Source: Mycobacterium sp. 1465703.0 (lineage in GTDB: Bacteria > Actinomycetota > Actinomycetes > Mycobacteriales > Mycobacteriaceae). From it: 45,924 bases of DNA. The translations under genes and the position numbers were made by a program. Below are positions 15,731 to 23,968 of the stretch, one piece after another (positions within the stretch are counted from its first letter, which is position 1; each line of letters starts with the position of its first letter). The notes below the pieces were generated by a model that was given only the letters and a program-made list of their open reading frames with translations, did no database searches and was not told the DNA's origin. The DNA lies in NCBI RefSeq assembly GCF_001672975.1, contig NZ_LZKU01000111.1:1-45924 (forward strand), in the 5' to 3' direction.

Positions 15731-18700
15731 TCAGGTGTGCCGGGCCGCTTCCTGAACGAGCTGAACGCGCGATGACACACCGAGTTTGGCGTAGATGTGC
15801 GTCAGGTGCGTCTGCACGGTGCGCGGCGAGACGAACAGTCGCGCGGCGATGTCCTTGTTCGGCAACCCTTCGCTGACCAGCCGGACGACGTCGAGCTCGG
15901 TGGGCGTGAGTGACTCCCATCCGCTGGCCGGGCGTCCGCGTGCACCGCGACCTCGCTGCGCGTAACCGATCGCCTCGTCGGTGGACAGTGCGGCGCCCGC
16001 CGAGCAGGCTGATTCAAAGGCATTTCGCCCCAATGCTTCTCGTGTCTTTTCCACGGCAGCGTCATAGCCGGCTTGAAATGCAGCGAAGCGTGCCGCGCTG
16101 TGGCGGTGCCGCATGCCCTCGGCCGCACCGAACAGCCGCGCGGCGTATTCGGGGTTGGTGTCGGCAGTCAGTGCGGCGAGGCGTTCGAGTGTGTCGGGAA
16201 GGAACATGTATCCGCCGGTGCGCCCGGCGACTTCGATGGCGTCGTGCAGGTCGCGTTCGGCCTGCTGCGGCTCGCCTTGCGCATTGGCGACTCCGGCCCG
16301 TGCCGTCAGCGCCATCACTTGATGACATCCAGGAACCACGGCAGCGGCGACGTCCGCCCATTTCCGGGCGGCCACCAGGTCACCACAGCACCTGGTCGCC
16401 TCGGCCATCGGCGCCAGGCTTCGTATGAATAATTCCTTCAGCGAAGAGGTTGATTGCCAGGCCGCGTCACAGGCTTCCTTGGCCGCGGTGACGTTACCGA
16501 GGGCCAATTCGGCGTTGGCCAGCGCCACGTAGGCGGTGTCCTCGTGGAAGCCACCTATGGCAGCACCGTTCTCCAGGGCGGTGTGCGCCGCGGTGCGGCC
16601 CGCAGGCGCATCGCCGGTGAAAGTCAGCGACTGCGACAGGGTCATCAAACCAAACGTTTCCATCGCGAGATCCTGTGCGGCGCGCGCTTCGTCGACCAGG
16701 GCACGCGACACCCGCAATGCCTCGGCGAACTTGCCCTGCATCGCCAGCGTGCCGCTGAGGAACACCCGGCTGTACCGCGACATGAAGCTGTCGCCCAGCC
16801 CGTCGGCCAGGGCGCGCCCTTCCTCGCCGGCCGCCTGGGAGGCGACGAGATCACCGGCGACATTGCCGATGAAGCATTGGTAGGCCCGCACGTGGTACAG
16901 CGTGACGCCGTCGCTCGCGGCGCGGGCCAGGTCGGCCGCCTCGGTGAAATACGGACCTGGCCGCTCGGGGGTGTTTATCGTCAGGATGCCGCAGGTCATC
17001 AGGCAGTGCGCGACCAGTGCCTGGTCGTTCAATCCGCGTGCCGCCGCGAGGGCTTCTTCCGCCCGTTGCAGGTTGGTTGGGGCGGAGAACCACACCGCCA
17101 GCACACCAGCGTCGGCAACCGCACGTATCCAGACCTCGGGTGCGACGTCGGTGTCGCGGTATCGCTCGTCGGTGAAGACCGCGTCGAACCCGGCCACACC
17201 TTCGCGAAATCGCCCGCGCGTCACCCAAAGTCGCTGTAGCGACGAGACGACCTGCAACGCCGGTCCGAATTCGCCTGCGTCACAACTCCACGCGTGCGCC
17301 GCCCGCAGGTTGTCCATCTCGAGCTCGGCCCACGGGACCAACGGTGTGCCATCACCGCGCATCTGCGATTTCAGGGTCACCGCGGCCGCGGTGTAGTGGT
17401 CGCGGTGCCGGGTCCGCACCGCCTCGGCTTCGCCCGACTCGGCCAGCTTTTCCAGACCGTACTGGCGGACGGTCTCCAGCAGGCGATAGCGCATCAGGCC
17501 GTTGATTTCCTCGGTGACCACCAGCGACTTGTCGACAAGCAGCCCCAGCAGATCGATGAGCTGAAAATGCTCCACCTCGGTGCCGGCGCCTACGGCGTGC
17601 GCGGCGTCCAGGTCGAAACCGCCCATGAACACCGCCAACCGGCGAAACAGAATCCGCTCCGGCTCGGTGAGCATGGCGTGGGACCAGTCGATGGACGCGC
17701 GCAGCGTCTGCTGACGGCGGACCGCGGTACGCGCACCCCCGGCGAGTAGCCGAAAGTTGTGATGCAGCCCGTCGAGGATCTGGGTCAACGACAGTGTGCG
17801 GGTCCGTGCGGCTGCCAACTCGATGGCCAGCGGCATGCCGTCCAGTCGCCGGCAGATCTCCGCGATCACCGGCGAATTCTCTTCGGTGACGCGGAAATCC
17901 GGTCTGGTGCGGCGGGCACGGTCGCCGAACAATTCGACGGCTTCACCGTCGGCCGACAGCGAGGGCACCCGCCAGGTGAGCTCTCCGGCGATGCCGATCG
18001 GTTCCCGGCTGGTCGCCAGCACGGTCACATCCGGCCCGGCCTCCAGCAGAGCCATCACCAGGTCAGCGCTGGCGTCCAGCAGGTGCTCGCAATTGTCGAG
18101 CAACAGCAACATCTTTCGGTTGTGCACGAATCTGGACAGCGTCTCCATGATGGACCGGCCCGGCTGATCGGGTAGGCCCAACGTTCGCGCCACGGAGACC
18201 GGGACCATCAGGGGGTGGGTGAGCGGAGCAAGGTCGACGAACCATGCTCCGGCGGCGAACTCGCCCGCAACCTGCTCGGCGATCTGAACCGCCAAACGTG
18301 TCTTACCGACACCCCCCGCACCGGTCAGGGTGACCAACCTGTTGTCCTTCAAAATCGCTACCACGTCACTGATCTGGGCGGCCCGTCCCACGAAGCGGGT
18401 CAGTTGGCTCGGAAGACGCGAATTCACAACGTCATTCGCGGTGCGCAACGGCGGAAAGTCATTGGGCAGGTCCGGATGGTTGAGCTGCACGACGCGTTCC
18501 GGGCGCGGTAGATCCCGCAGGGAATGCTCGCCCAGGTCGGTCAGCCAGGCATCGGCCGGTAGCCGGTCGATCACCAATGGTTCGGTCGCTCCGGAAAGCA
18601 CGGTCTGCCCGCCGTGCGCGAGGTCGCGCAGCCGTGCGGTCCGATTGATGGTGGGTCCGGCGTAGTTGCCGGCATCGCGCAACTGGATTTCACCGGTGTG

Positions 18701-19048
18701 CACGCCGATGCGAATCCGGATCGGCGACTGCACGGTTAGCTGGATCTGGAGCGCACAGGCAACGGCGTCGCTGGCGCGGGCGAACGCCGCCACGAAGCTG
18801 TCGCCCTCGCCCTGCTCGACGGGCCGCACGCCACCGTAGTCCGCGACCAGATCGTTCACGCTGTGATTGAGCCGCTCCAGCGCGACTGCCATGGTGTCGG
18901 ACTGGGTTTCCCACAACCGCGTGGAGCCTTCGACGTCGGCGAGCAGCAACGTCACGGTCCCGGTGGGCAGCTCGCTCACGATCTGCTCGCTCCAAGTCAG
19001 CAGCGGCATGTCCGCTGGTGGATCAATTCCGATCATGTTAGCCAGCAT
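15731..19048 (-). CDS. Large regulator: class III cyclase-like domain, NB-ARC/AAA ATPase, C-terminal LuxR HTH
   Basis: A ~1105-residue protein of the mycobacterial Rv0386/Rv1358/Rv2488c architecture. Residues ~30-190 are a nucleotide-cyclase-like domain: metal Asp38 (ADVEGST) and Asp83 (EGDSF), and transition-state residues Asn135/Arg139 (INRTARL). The substrate-specifying Lys is Gln79 and the partner Asp is Asn128, as in Rv0386. Residues ~210-520 are an STAND ATPase with Walker A GAGGVGKT (243-250) and LLLLDNCEHLL. A long helical TPR-like sensor follows. The LuxR HTH is at the end (LTPTELDVVRLVSEGLPNKD, then VSPRTVQTHLTHIYAKLGV). It is probably a ligand-responsive transcription activator. 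Start ATG 19048, 19036 or 19081 is not resolved by a ribosome binding site. Confidence 0.9.
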   Translation of the reverse strand: MLANMIGIDPPADMPLLTWSEQIVSELPTGTVTLLLADVEGSTRLWETQSDTMAVALERLNHSVNDLVADYGGVRPVEQGEGDSFVAAFARASDAVACALQIQLTVQSPIRIRIGVHTGEIQLRDAGNYAGPTINRTARLRDLAHGGQTVLSGATEPLVIDRLPADAWLTDLGEHSLRDLPRPERVVQLNHPDLPNDFPPLRTANDVVNSRLPSQLTRFVGRAAQISDVVAILKDNRLVTLTGAGGVGKTRLAVQIAEQVAGEFAAGAWFVDLAPLTHPLMVPVSVARTLGLPDQPGRSIMETLSRFVHNRKMLLLLDNCEHLLDASADLVMALLEAGPDVTVLATSREPIGIAGELTWRVPSLSADGEAVELFGDRARRTRPDFRVTEENSPVIAEICRRLDGMPLAIELAAARTRTLSLTQILDGLHHNFRLLAGGARTAVRRQQTLRASIDWSHAMLTEPERILFRRLAVFMGGFDLDAAHAVGAGTEVEHFQLIDLLGLLVDKSLVVTEEINGLMRYRLLETVRQYGLEKLAESGEAEAVRTRHRDHYTAAAVTLKSQMRGDGTPLVPWAELEMDNLRAAHAWSCDAGEFGPALQVVSSLQRLWVTRGRFREGVAGFDAVFTDERYRDTDVAPEVWIRAVADAGVLAVWFSAPTNLQRAEEALAAARGLNDQALVAHCLMTCGILTINTPERPGPYFTEAADLARAASDGVTLYHVRAYQCFIGNVAGDLVASQAAGEEGRALADGLGDSFMSRYSRVFLSGTLAMQGKFAEALRVSRALVDEARAAQDLAMETFGLMTLSQSLTFTGDAPAGRTAAHTALENGAAIGGFHEDTAYVALANAELALGNVTAAKEACDAAWQSTSSLKELFIRSLAPMAEATRCCGDLVAARKWADVAAAVVPGCHQVMALTARAGVANAQGEPQQAERDLHDAIEVAGRTGGYMFLPDTLERLAALTADTNPEYAARLFGAAEGMRHRHSAARFAAFQAGYDAAVEKTREALGRNAFESACSAGAALSTDEAIGYAQRGRGARGRPASGWESLTPTELDVVRLVSEGLPNKDIAARLFVSPRTVQTHLTHIYAKLGVSSRVQLVQEAARHT

Positions 19049-19144
19049 GGGGCGTGCCCCGAGGCGAAAACATCGGCACAATCGCGTACAACCAGGACGC
19101 GGTCAGGCGGAATTACCTACGCGGTCCCTTTGCTAAGCGCGGTC

Positions 19145-19261
19145 TCAGTCGTCCACGTGCCGCTCGTAGTCCCACCGCTCCAAGCGATCTTGCACGTGGA
19201 GAAAACCGATTCCGGCGAAGGGCGCGGCTACTGCGATGCAGGCCAGCAACAGCGGAGACAT
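19145..19261 (-). CDS. 38-residue single-pass membrane peptide
   Basis: A short gene encoding MSPLLLACIAVAAPFAGIGF followed by LHVQDRLERWDYERHVDD. It has one hydrophobic helix of ~20 residues, then a charged tail with the pattern RWDYERH. The minus-strand Shine-Dalgarno TGGAGG (core 19271-19275) lies 9 bases before the ATG, which is strong support for translation. It sits in line between the fused acyltransferase and the LuxR-type regulator, all on the minus strand. From memory, several mycobacterial genomes carry small proteins with a similar DYERH tail; this was not checked. Function unknown; it could be a membrane-protein modulator. Confidence 0.78.
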   Translation of the reverse strand: MSPLLLACIAVAAPFAGIGFLHVQDRLERWDYERHVDD

Positions 19262-19270
19262 GTCTTAAAA

Positions 19271-19275
19271 CCTCC
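19271..19275 (-). promoter_or_regulatory. Ribosome binding site of the 38-residue gene
   Basis: GGAGG on the minus strand with a 9-base spacer to ATG 19261. It is the main evidence that the small gene is translated. Confidence 0.72.
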
Positions 19276-19326
19276 AAAAACCCTTCACTGATCTGACGTC
19301 GGTCAGCCATGAGAAGTTCATTGCGT

Positions 19327-21492
19327 TCACCCGTTCGCCAGGGCACGCTCGGCCAGCGCGCCGATCAGCGGAGCCACCAATTGCGCGTATTCGGTTGTTA
19401 CGTGGTTGTCGTCGCGGAACACCAGGGTGTTGCCGACGATGATCGGGCAGCGCTCGGCGGTGCAGAACATGTCGGTCAGGTCGGCGTACTGGCCGCCGTT
19501 GCCGGTCGTCGCGGCCTGCTCGGCGGTGATCCCGCCCCTGTCCAATGCGACGGATTTTGTTGGCGCACAAGCGTTCGCGTCGTCGAGGTGCGCGGACAGG
19601 CAGTCGGGCGCGGAGGCATGCGGATCGGGGGCGGGACCCAGCACCAGGACGGTCGCGCCCGCGCTGCGCAACTGTGCCACGGTGCGTCCCAAGGTGTCGA
19701 TCCATGCCGGGTCGTAGGAGGTGAAGCCGAAGTCCCCGCCATAGCGCCGGCTCATATCCAGCACGACCAGACGCGGGTGCTCGGCGTTCATCCGGGCCAT
19801 GATCTGGGCGCGCCATTGTTCGCATTCGGTGTAATCGCGCCCCAGGTACGGGCTGAGGATGTGCAGGTCCTGCAGCGGGCAGGTCACCTTGGCCAGCGTC
19901 TCCAACCGCCAATGCCGATTGTCGGCGAGCTGCTCGAAGGCCGGGTTCCACATGGCGGCGTGCGAGTCGCCGATCAGGGCGACGGTGGTCGGCGAGGCGG
20001 TGTCGCCCGTCGCGCATTCGCTTTGTCCGACGTCGCGCCAGGACCGCACGCAGCCGTTGACGAACACGGCGGCCTTGTCGGCGGGCGCCTTGGCCAGCGG
20101 CGGGTCCAGGTTCGACGGAACGGCTCGCAGTTCGGCGGCCGCCGCGAGCGCCGCCTGCGCCTGCTCGAACGCCTGACGAACCGCTGTTTCCTGGGGACTG
20201 ACGGCGGGGACGTTGGCGGGCGGCAACGCAATGATGTTGGCGCGTCGCGCCGCCAGGCCATGGCCCGCCGGCGCCGGTATCACGTTGAGCAGCACCATGC
20301 ATGCGCAGGCGGTGGCGGCGCTGGCGCCGCCAGCGACGAGCAGACTGGCCTTGGCCGACCGGCGCAGCGCCGCGGCGAAACGGCCGGGGTTCTCCACCAG
20401 ATGCAAGGTGATGACCGCGAGTCCCGCGGAGACGGCCGTCGCGGTCAGCCTGACCGCCAGCCCAGCGGGCATGCCGAGCAGCGCCGGCATCAGCAGCAGG
20501 GCCGGCCAGTGCCACAGGTACCACGAGTAGGAGATCCGGCCGATCGCCCGCATCACCGGGCGGCACAGCAGGCGACCGGGCCCCAATCCGCCGGTGACGG
20601 CGCCGCCACCGATGATCAGCGCGGTGCCCAGCACGGGCAGCAGCGCCTCGGTGCCGGGGTAAGGGGTGTGGGCGTTGAGTTGGGTGCAGGTCAACAGGAT
20701 CAGCGCCAGACCACCCCACCCGGCGATCGACGCGGTCCGGGGCGTCAGCCGGCGCCAGTGCTGGATCGTCAGGGCGACCAGACCACCGGCGGCGAGTTCC
20801 CAGGCCCGGGTGGGCAGCGAGAAGAACGCCCAGGACGGCGAGGTGCGGGTCGACAACGCACCCGCCGTCAACGACGCGATGGCGACGACGGCGAGGACCA
20901 CCGCATACGGGGTCGCGCGGGTCGCGGAGCCGCGCAGCAGTGGAATACGTCGGGCCGACCACGCGATGAGGATGATCAGCACCGGCCACACCAGGTAGAA
21001 CTGCTCTTCCACGCCCAGCGACCAGTAGTGCTGGAACGGCGACGGCGCGTCGGAGATCAGGTAGTCGGTGCCCTGCAGGGCGAATCGGTAATTGCCGACG
21101 TACAGGGCGCTGGCGATGCCGTCGAGGAACACGCTGCGCGCCTGCAGTGGCGGCAGCACCAGGGCCGCGCCGACCGCGGTGATGACGCCGACGATGGCCG
21201 CGGCCGGCAGTAGCCGCCGGGCACGTGCACCGTAAAACCGGCCCAAGCGAATGGTGTTCGTGGTGCTCGCCTCACCGAAGAGCAGCCCGGTGATCAGGAA
21301 GCCCGAGATGACGAAGAAGACGTCCACACCGATATAGCCGCCGGTCACCGCGGGAATGCCGGCGTGGTAGAGCACGACGGCGATGACCGCGACGGCGCGC
21401 AGTCCCTCGATGTCGGGCCGGAATCCTTGTCGGAAGGTCTGCCGCTCCACTTGGCGTGGGCTGCTGGCGGCTGATTCCTCCCGAACTCTCAT
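19327..21492 (-). CDS. Fused acyltransferase-3 / SGNH protein (OafA-like)
   Basis: A 721-residue membrane protein. Residues ~20-380 are an acyltransferase-3 domain with about ten helices: FRPDIEGLRAVAVIAVVLYH, GGYIGVDVFFVISGFLITG, HYWSLGVEEQFYLVWPVL and SYSWYLWHWPALLL. A further helix near 400 leads to an Ala-rich linker and a periplasmic SGNH domain with VALIGDSHAAMW (Ser near 507) and the catalytic DDNHVTT near 695. This architecture O-acetylates or O-acylates cell-surface polysaccharides, taking the acyl group from the cytosol. It resembles M. tuberculosis Rv0111/Rv1565c-type proteins. The ATG lies 9 bases after the esterase stop, so the two form an operon. The substrate is unknown. Confidence 0.92.
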   Translation of the reverse strand: MRVREESAASSPRQVERQTFRQGFRPDIEGLRAVAVIAVVLYHAGIPAVTGGYIGVDVFFVISGFLITGLLFGEASTTNTIRLGRFYGARARRLLPAAAIVGVITAVGAALVLPPLQARSVFLDGIASALYVGNYRFALQGTDYLISDAPSPFQHYWSLGVEEQFYLVWPVLIILIAWSARRIPLLRGSATRATPYAVVLAVVAIASLTAGALSTRTSPSWAFFSLPTRAWELAAGGLVALTIQHWRRLTPRTASIAGWGGLALILLTCTQLNAHTPYPGTEALLPVLGTALIIGGGAVTGGLGPGRLLCRPVMRAIGRISYSWYLWHWPALLLMPALLGMPAGLAVRLTATAVSAGLAVITLHLVENPGRFAAALRRSAKASLLVAGGASAATACACMVLLNVIPAPAGHGLAARRANIIALPPANVPAVSPQETAVRQAFEQAQAALAAAAELRAVPSNLDPPLAKAPADKAAVFVNGCVRSWRDVGQSECATGDTASPTTVALIGDSHAAMWNPAFEQLADNRHWRLETLAKVTCPLQDLHILSPYLGRDYTECEQWRAQIMARMNAEHPRLVVLDMSRRYGGDFGFTSYDPAWIDTLGRTVAQLRSAGATVLVLGPAPDPHASAPDCLSAHLDDANACAPTKSVALDRGGITAEQAATTGNGGQYADLTDMFCTAERCPIIVGNTLVFRDDNHVTTEYAQLVAPLIGALAERALANG

Positions 21493-21501
21493 CTGCGTGG
21501 G

Positions 21502-22365
21502 CTAAGTAGCCATCCAAGCCAGTTCGGCGGGCAGCTGGCTGCGCCAGTAGGCCATGTCGTGCCCACCGAGGGAGAAGCTGCCCGCTGGTGGAGTCTTCAA
21601 CTGGTAGGTGAATTGCTTCGTGGCGAAATAGAACCGGTCGAAGTTGCCGCAGTCCACCCGCAGCGGAATCGAATTCAGCGCCGGCAGGCCCAGCACGCTG
21701 TTCTGCACAAAATCGTCGTTGCTGTCGAACGCGCCGGGGGCGCTCAGCGCATACGAGGTGTACAGGGCCGGGCTGATCGCGCAAATGCCGGCGGTTCGCG
21801 ACGGCCCCAGCTTGGCACCCAGGTGAAGCGCCCCGTATCCGCCCATCGACCATCCCATGAAACCGACCCGGGAGGTGTCGAACCCCATCGTGGACAGCAT
21901 CGGCAGCAGTTCGTCGAGCACCATGGCACCGGAGTCCTCGCCGGAAGCCCTTTTGTGCCAGTAGGTGTTGCCGCCGTCGACGCCGACCACCGCGAACGGC
22001 GGTTTGCCCTCCTTGGCCAGCTGGGCCAGCCCGTCCGGGACCCCCATGTCCAGCATCTGGTTGGCGTCACCGTCCACGCCGTGCAGGGCGATCACCGGAC
22101 GCAGCGCCCCGGTCTGGCCGGGGGGCAGGGCGATCACGTAGTTGGTCTTGATGCCCCCGCGCGCCGCCGACACGAACGACCCGGTGAGCCTGGTCGGCAG
22201 GCTCTTGCCGGCCGTCGGCGGCTCGAACGGCGCGGGGGCCTGCGACAACGTTGCGGCGCGCGACTGGGCCGACGCCAGCAGGGAGCTGAAGGTCAGCACG
22301 CCGGCGGCTCCGAGGGTGGCACCGGCGCCCATCCGGAGCACCGCTCGGCGTGTGAGGTCAGACAT
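21502..22365 (-). CDS. Exported esterase (antigen 85/esterase D-like alpha/beta hydrolase), Rv0519c homologue
   Basis: A 287-residue secreted alpha/beta hydrolase. The N-terminus MSDLTRRAVLRMGAGATLGA has a twin arginine followed by a hydrophobic stretch ending in Ala-rich sequence, so export by Tat is likely. The nucleophile elbow is MGWSMGGYGALHLG and the catalytic His is in SLGGHDMAYW. The acid is probably in the VDCGNFDRF region. Esterase D/antigen 85-like enzymes hydrolyse or transfer acyl esters in the envelope. The coding frame is open upstream to 22674, but homology and the signal peptide start at ATG 22365. It is the first gene of the minus-strand group with the fused acyltransferase. 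Confidence 0.87.
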   Translation of the reverse strand: MSDLTRRAVLRMGAGATLGAAGVLTFSSLLASAQSRAATLSQAPAPFEPPTAGKSLPTRLTGSFVSAARGGIKTNYVIALPPGQTGALRPVIALHGVDGDANQMLDMGVPDGLAQLAKEGKPPFAVVGVDGGNTYWHKRASGEDSGAMVLDELLPMLSTMGFDTSRVGFMGWSMGGYGALHLGAKLGPSRTAGICAISPALYTSYALSAPGAFDSNDDFVQNSVLGLPALNSIPLRVDCGNFDRFYFATKQFTYQLKTPPAGSFSLGGHDMAYWRSQLPAELAWMAT

Positions 22366-22816
22366 GATCGCAATGATGCCGCGCTGACCGGGTATTACCC
22401 GCCGAGCCACGCCGTATTGGAAGCATTGTGTGATGTGGCGTGACCCTTCGGTCACGAAGCGGTGATCTTGGCAGGCGCGAAGACGCCGCCGGTGCGGCGA
22501 ATTGTGCCGCCGGTTGTGCCGTCGAGTTGCGACATCGCGCCAGACCGTGGTCATCGTAGCGCCGATACGGCCGGTTGCCGCCACCCGAATCATTGCGATC
22601 GTATTGCCTTCTGGCACAGGCGGAGACGCGGTCAGCGCTGGACGCGTATCCGGCGTGTCGACGTTGCCGTTCACGGCGGGCGCGCCGTGGTCAGCGCGCC
22701 GATCGGACGGTGGGTCCGGGATGCAATCTCGCAGGTTTCAACCCTCGCCCGCGGGCGGCGACTTGAGCAGGATGGACCCTCTGTGCACAGGGACGAAAGC
22801 GGAAGAGGATTGTGAA
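22366..22816. other. Divergent promoter region, 451 bp, with a 7-bp hairpin
   Basis: Separates the esterase and the monooxygenase, which diverge. It contains a perfect inverted repeat CGTGACC (22439-22445), loop CTTC, GGTCACG (22450-22456), about 75 bases upstream of the esterase ATG, which could be an operator. A GGAAGAGG Shine-Dalgarno ends about 9 bases before the monooxygenase TTG start. No clear gene was seen in it; long open frames through it are non-conserved extensions of the flanking genes. Confidence 0.5.
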
Positions 22817-23962
22817 TTGAGTCTCGCGTTTCATTGGTTTCTGCCGACCTACGGCGATTCGCGAAACCTGGTCGCGGGCGGGCACGGCACGCCGATGTCC
22901 GGCGACCGGCCCGCCACACTGCGGTATCTGCATCAGATCTGTACGGCGGCCGAAGACAACGGTTTCGAAGCCGTCCTCACCCCGACGGGGTTGTGGTGTG
23001 AAGACGCATGGTTGACGACGGCGATGCTGGTCGAATCGACCGAGACGCTGAAATTTCTGGTTGCGTTTCGTCCCGGCCTGTTGAGCCCCACGCTGGCCGC
23101 CCAGATGGCCGGGACCTTCCAGCGCCATTCCCAGGGGCGGCTGCTGCTCAATGTCGTCACCGGCGGTGAACCGCACGAGCAACGCGCCTACGGCGACTTC
23201 CTGGACAAGGAGGCGCGGTATGCCCGCACAGCCGAGTTCTTGCAGGTGGTGCGGCAGCTGTGGACCTCGAACGAGCCGGTGACTTTCGCGGGAGAACACA
23301 TCCAGGTCGAGGGCGCGCAACTGAACAACCCGCCCGACCCGATACCGGCGGTGTTCTTCGGCGGCTCCTCGGCCTCCGCCGGCCCGGTGGCGGCCAACCA
23401 CTCCGACGTCTATCTCACCTGGGGCGAACCGCTGGCCGCGGTGGCCAAGAAGCTGGACTGGATCCGCGGACTTGCCGTGGATGCCGGCCGGATCCTGCAG
23501 TACGGCTTGCGGATCCACGTGATCAGCCGCGATACGGCCGCCGAGGCATGGGCCGAGGCCGACCGGTTGTTGTCCGCGATCGACCCGGCCGACATCGAGC
23601 GGGTGCAGGGCAGCCTGGCGCGCAGTGAGTCCGAGGGCCAGCGCCGCATGCTGGACCTGCACGGCGGCGACAGCAGCAAATTGCTGGTGGCGCCGAATCT
23701 GTGGGCCGGGGTGGGGCTGGTTCGTGGCGGAGCGGGCACCGCGCTGGTCGGTTCGCACGCCGAGGTTGCCGAGCGGCTGGCCGAGTACGCCAAGTTGGGC
23801 ATCAGCCACTTCATCTTGTCGGGATATCCGCATCTGGAAGAGGCCTACTGGTTCGGCGAAGGCGTGCTGCCGATTCTGGAGCGGATGGGTCTGTGGCGCC
23901 ACCCCAACCGCCAAACGCACCCGGCGGCGGCGACGCCGTTCGCGGTCGCCTCGGCGCACTAA
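22817..23962 (+). CDS. FMNH2-dependent alkanesulfonate monooxygenase-like luciferase-family enzyme
   Basis: A 381-residue bacterial-luciferase-family (SsuD-like) monooxygenase. Read from TTG 22817 the N-terminus is MSLAFHWFLPTYGDSRNL, matching the usual SsuD start MSLNMFWFLPTHGD. GGAAGAGG lies about 8 bases upstream. Further SsuD features are FLVAFRPGLLSPTLAAQMA, GRLLLNVVTGGEPHEQRAYG, FFGGSSASAGPVAANHSDVY and FILSGYPHLEEAYWFGEGVL. SsuD converts alkanesulfonates to aldehyde and sulfite with FMNH2 and O2, releasing sulfur for growth. It needs an FMN reductase, which is not adjacent. The MHS transporter starts 6 bases downstream, making a two-gene operon. This gene is not in the M. tuberculosis block I recall. 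Confidence 0.88.
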   Translation: MSLAFHWFLPTYGDSRNLVAGGHGTPMSGDRPATLRYLHQICTAAEDNGFEAVLTPTGLWCEDAWLTTAMLVESTETLKFLVAFRPGLLSPTLAAQMAGTFQRHSQGRLLLNVVTGGEPHEQRAYGDFLDKEARYARTAEFLQVVRQLWTSNEPVTFAGEHIQVEGAQLNNPPDPIPAVFFGGSSASAGPVAANHSDVYLTWGEPLAAVAKKLDWIRGLAVDAGRILQYGLRIHVISRDTAAEAWAEADRLLSAIDPADIERVQGSLARSESEGQRRMLDLHGGDSSKLLVAPNLWAGVGLVRGGAGTALVGSHAEVAERLAEYAKLGISHFILSGYPHLEEAYWFGEGVLPILERMGLWRHPNRQTHPAAATPFAVASAH

Positions 23963-23968
23963 GGGGCC

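Noticed and set aside
19309..21213. 634-residue plus-strand open frame
   Set aside because: Antisense to the fused acyltransferase/SGNH gene and of shadow composition.
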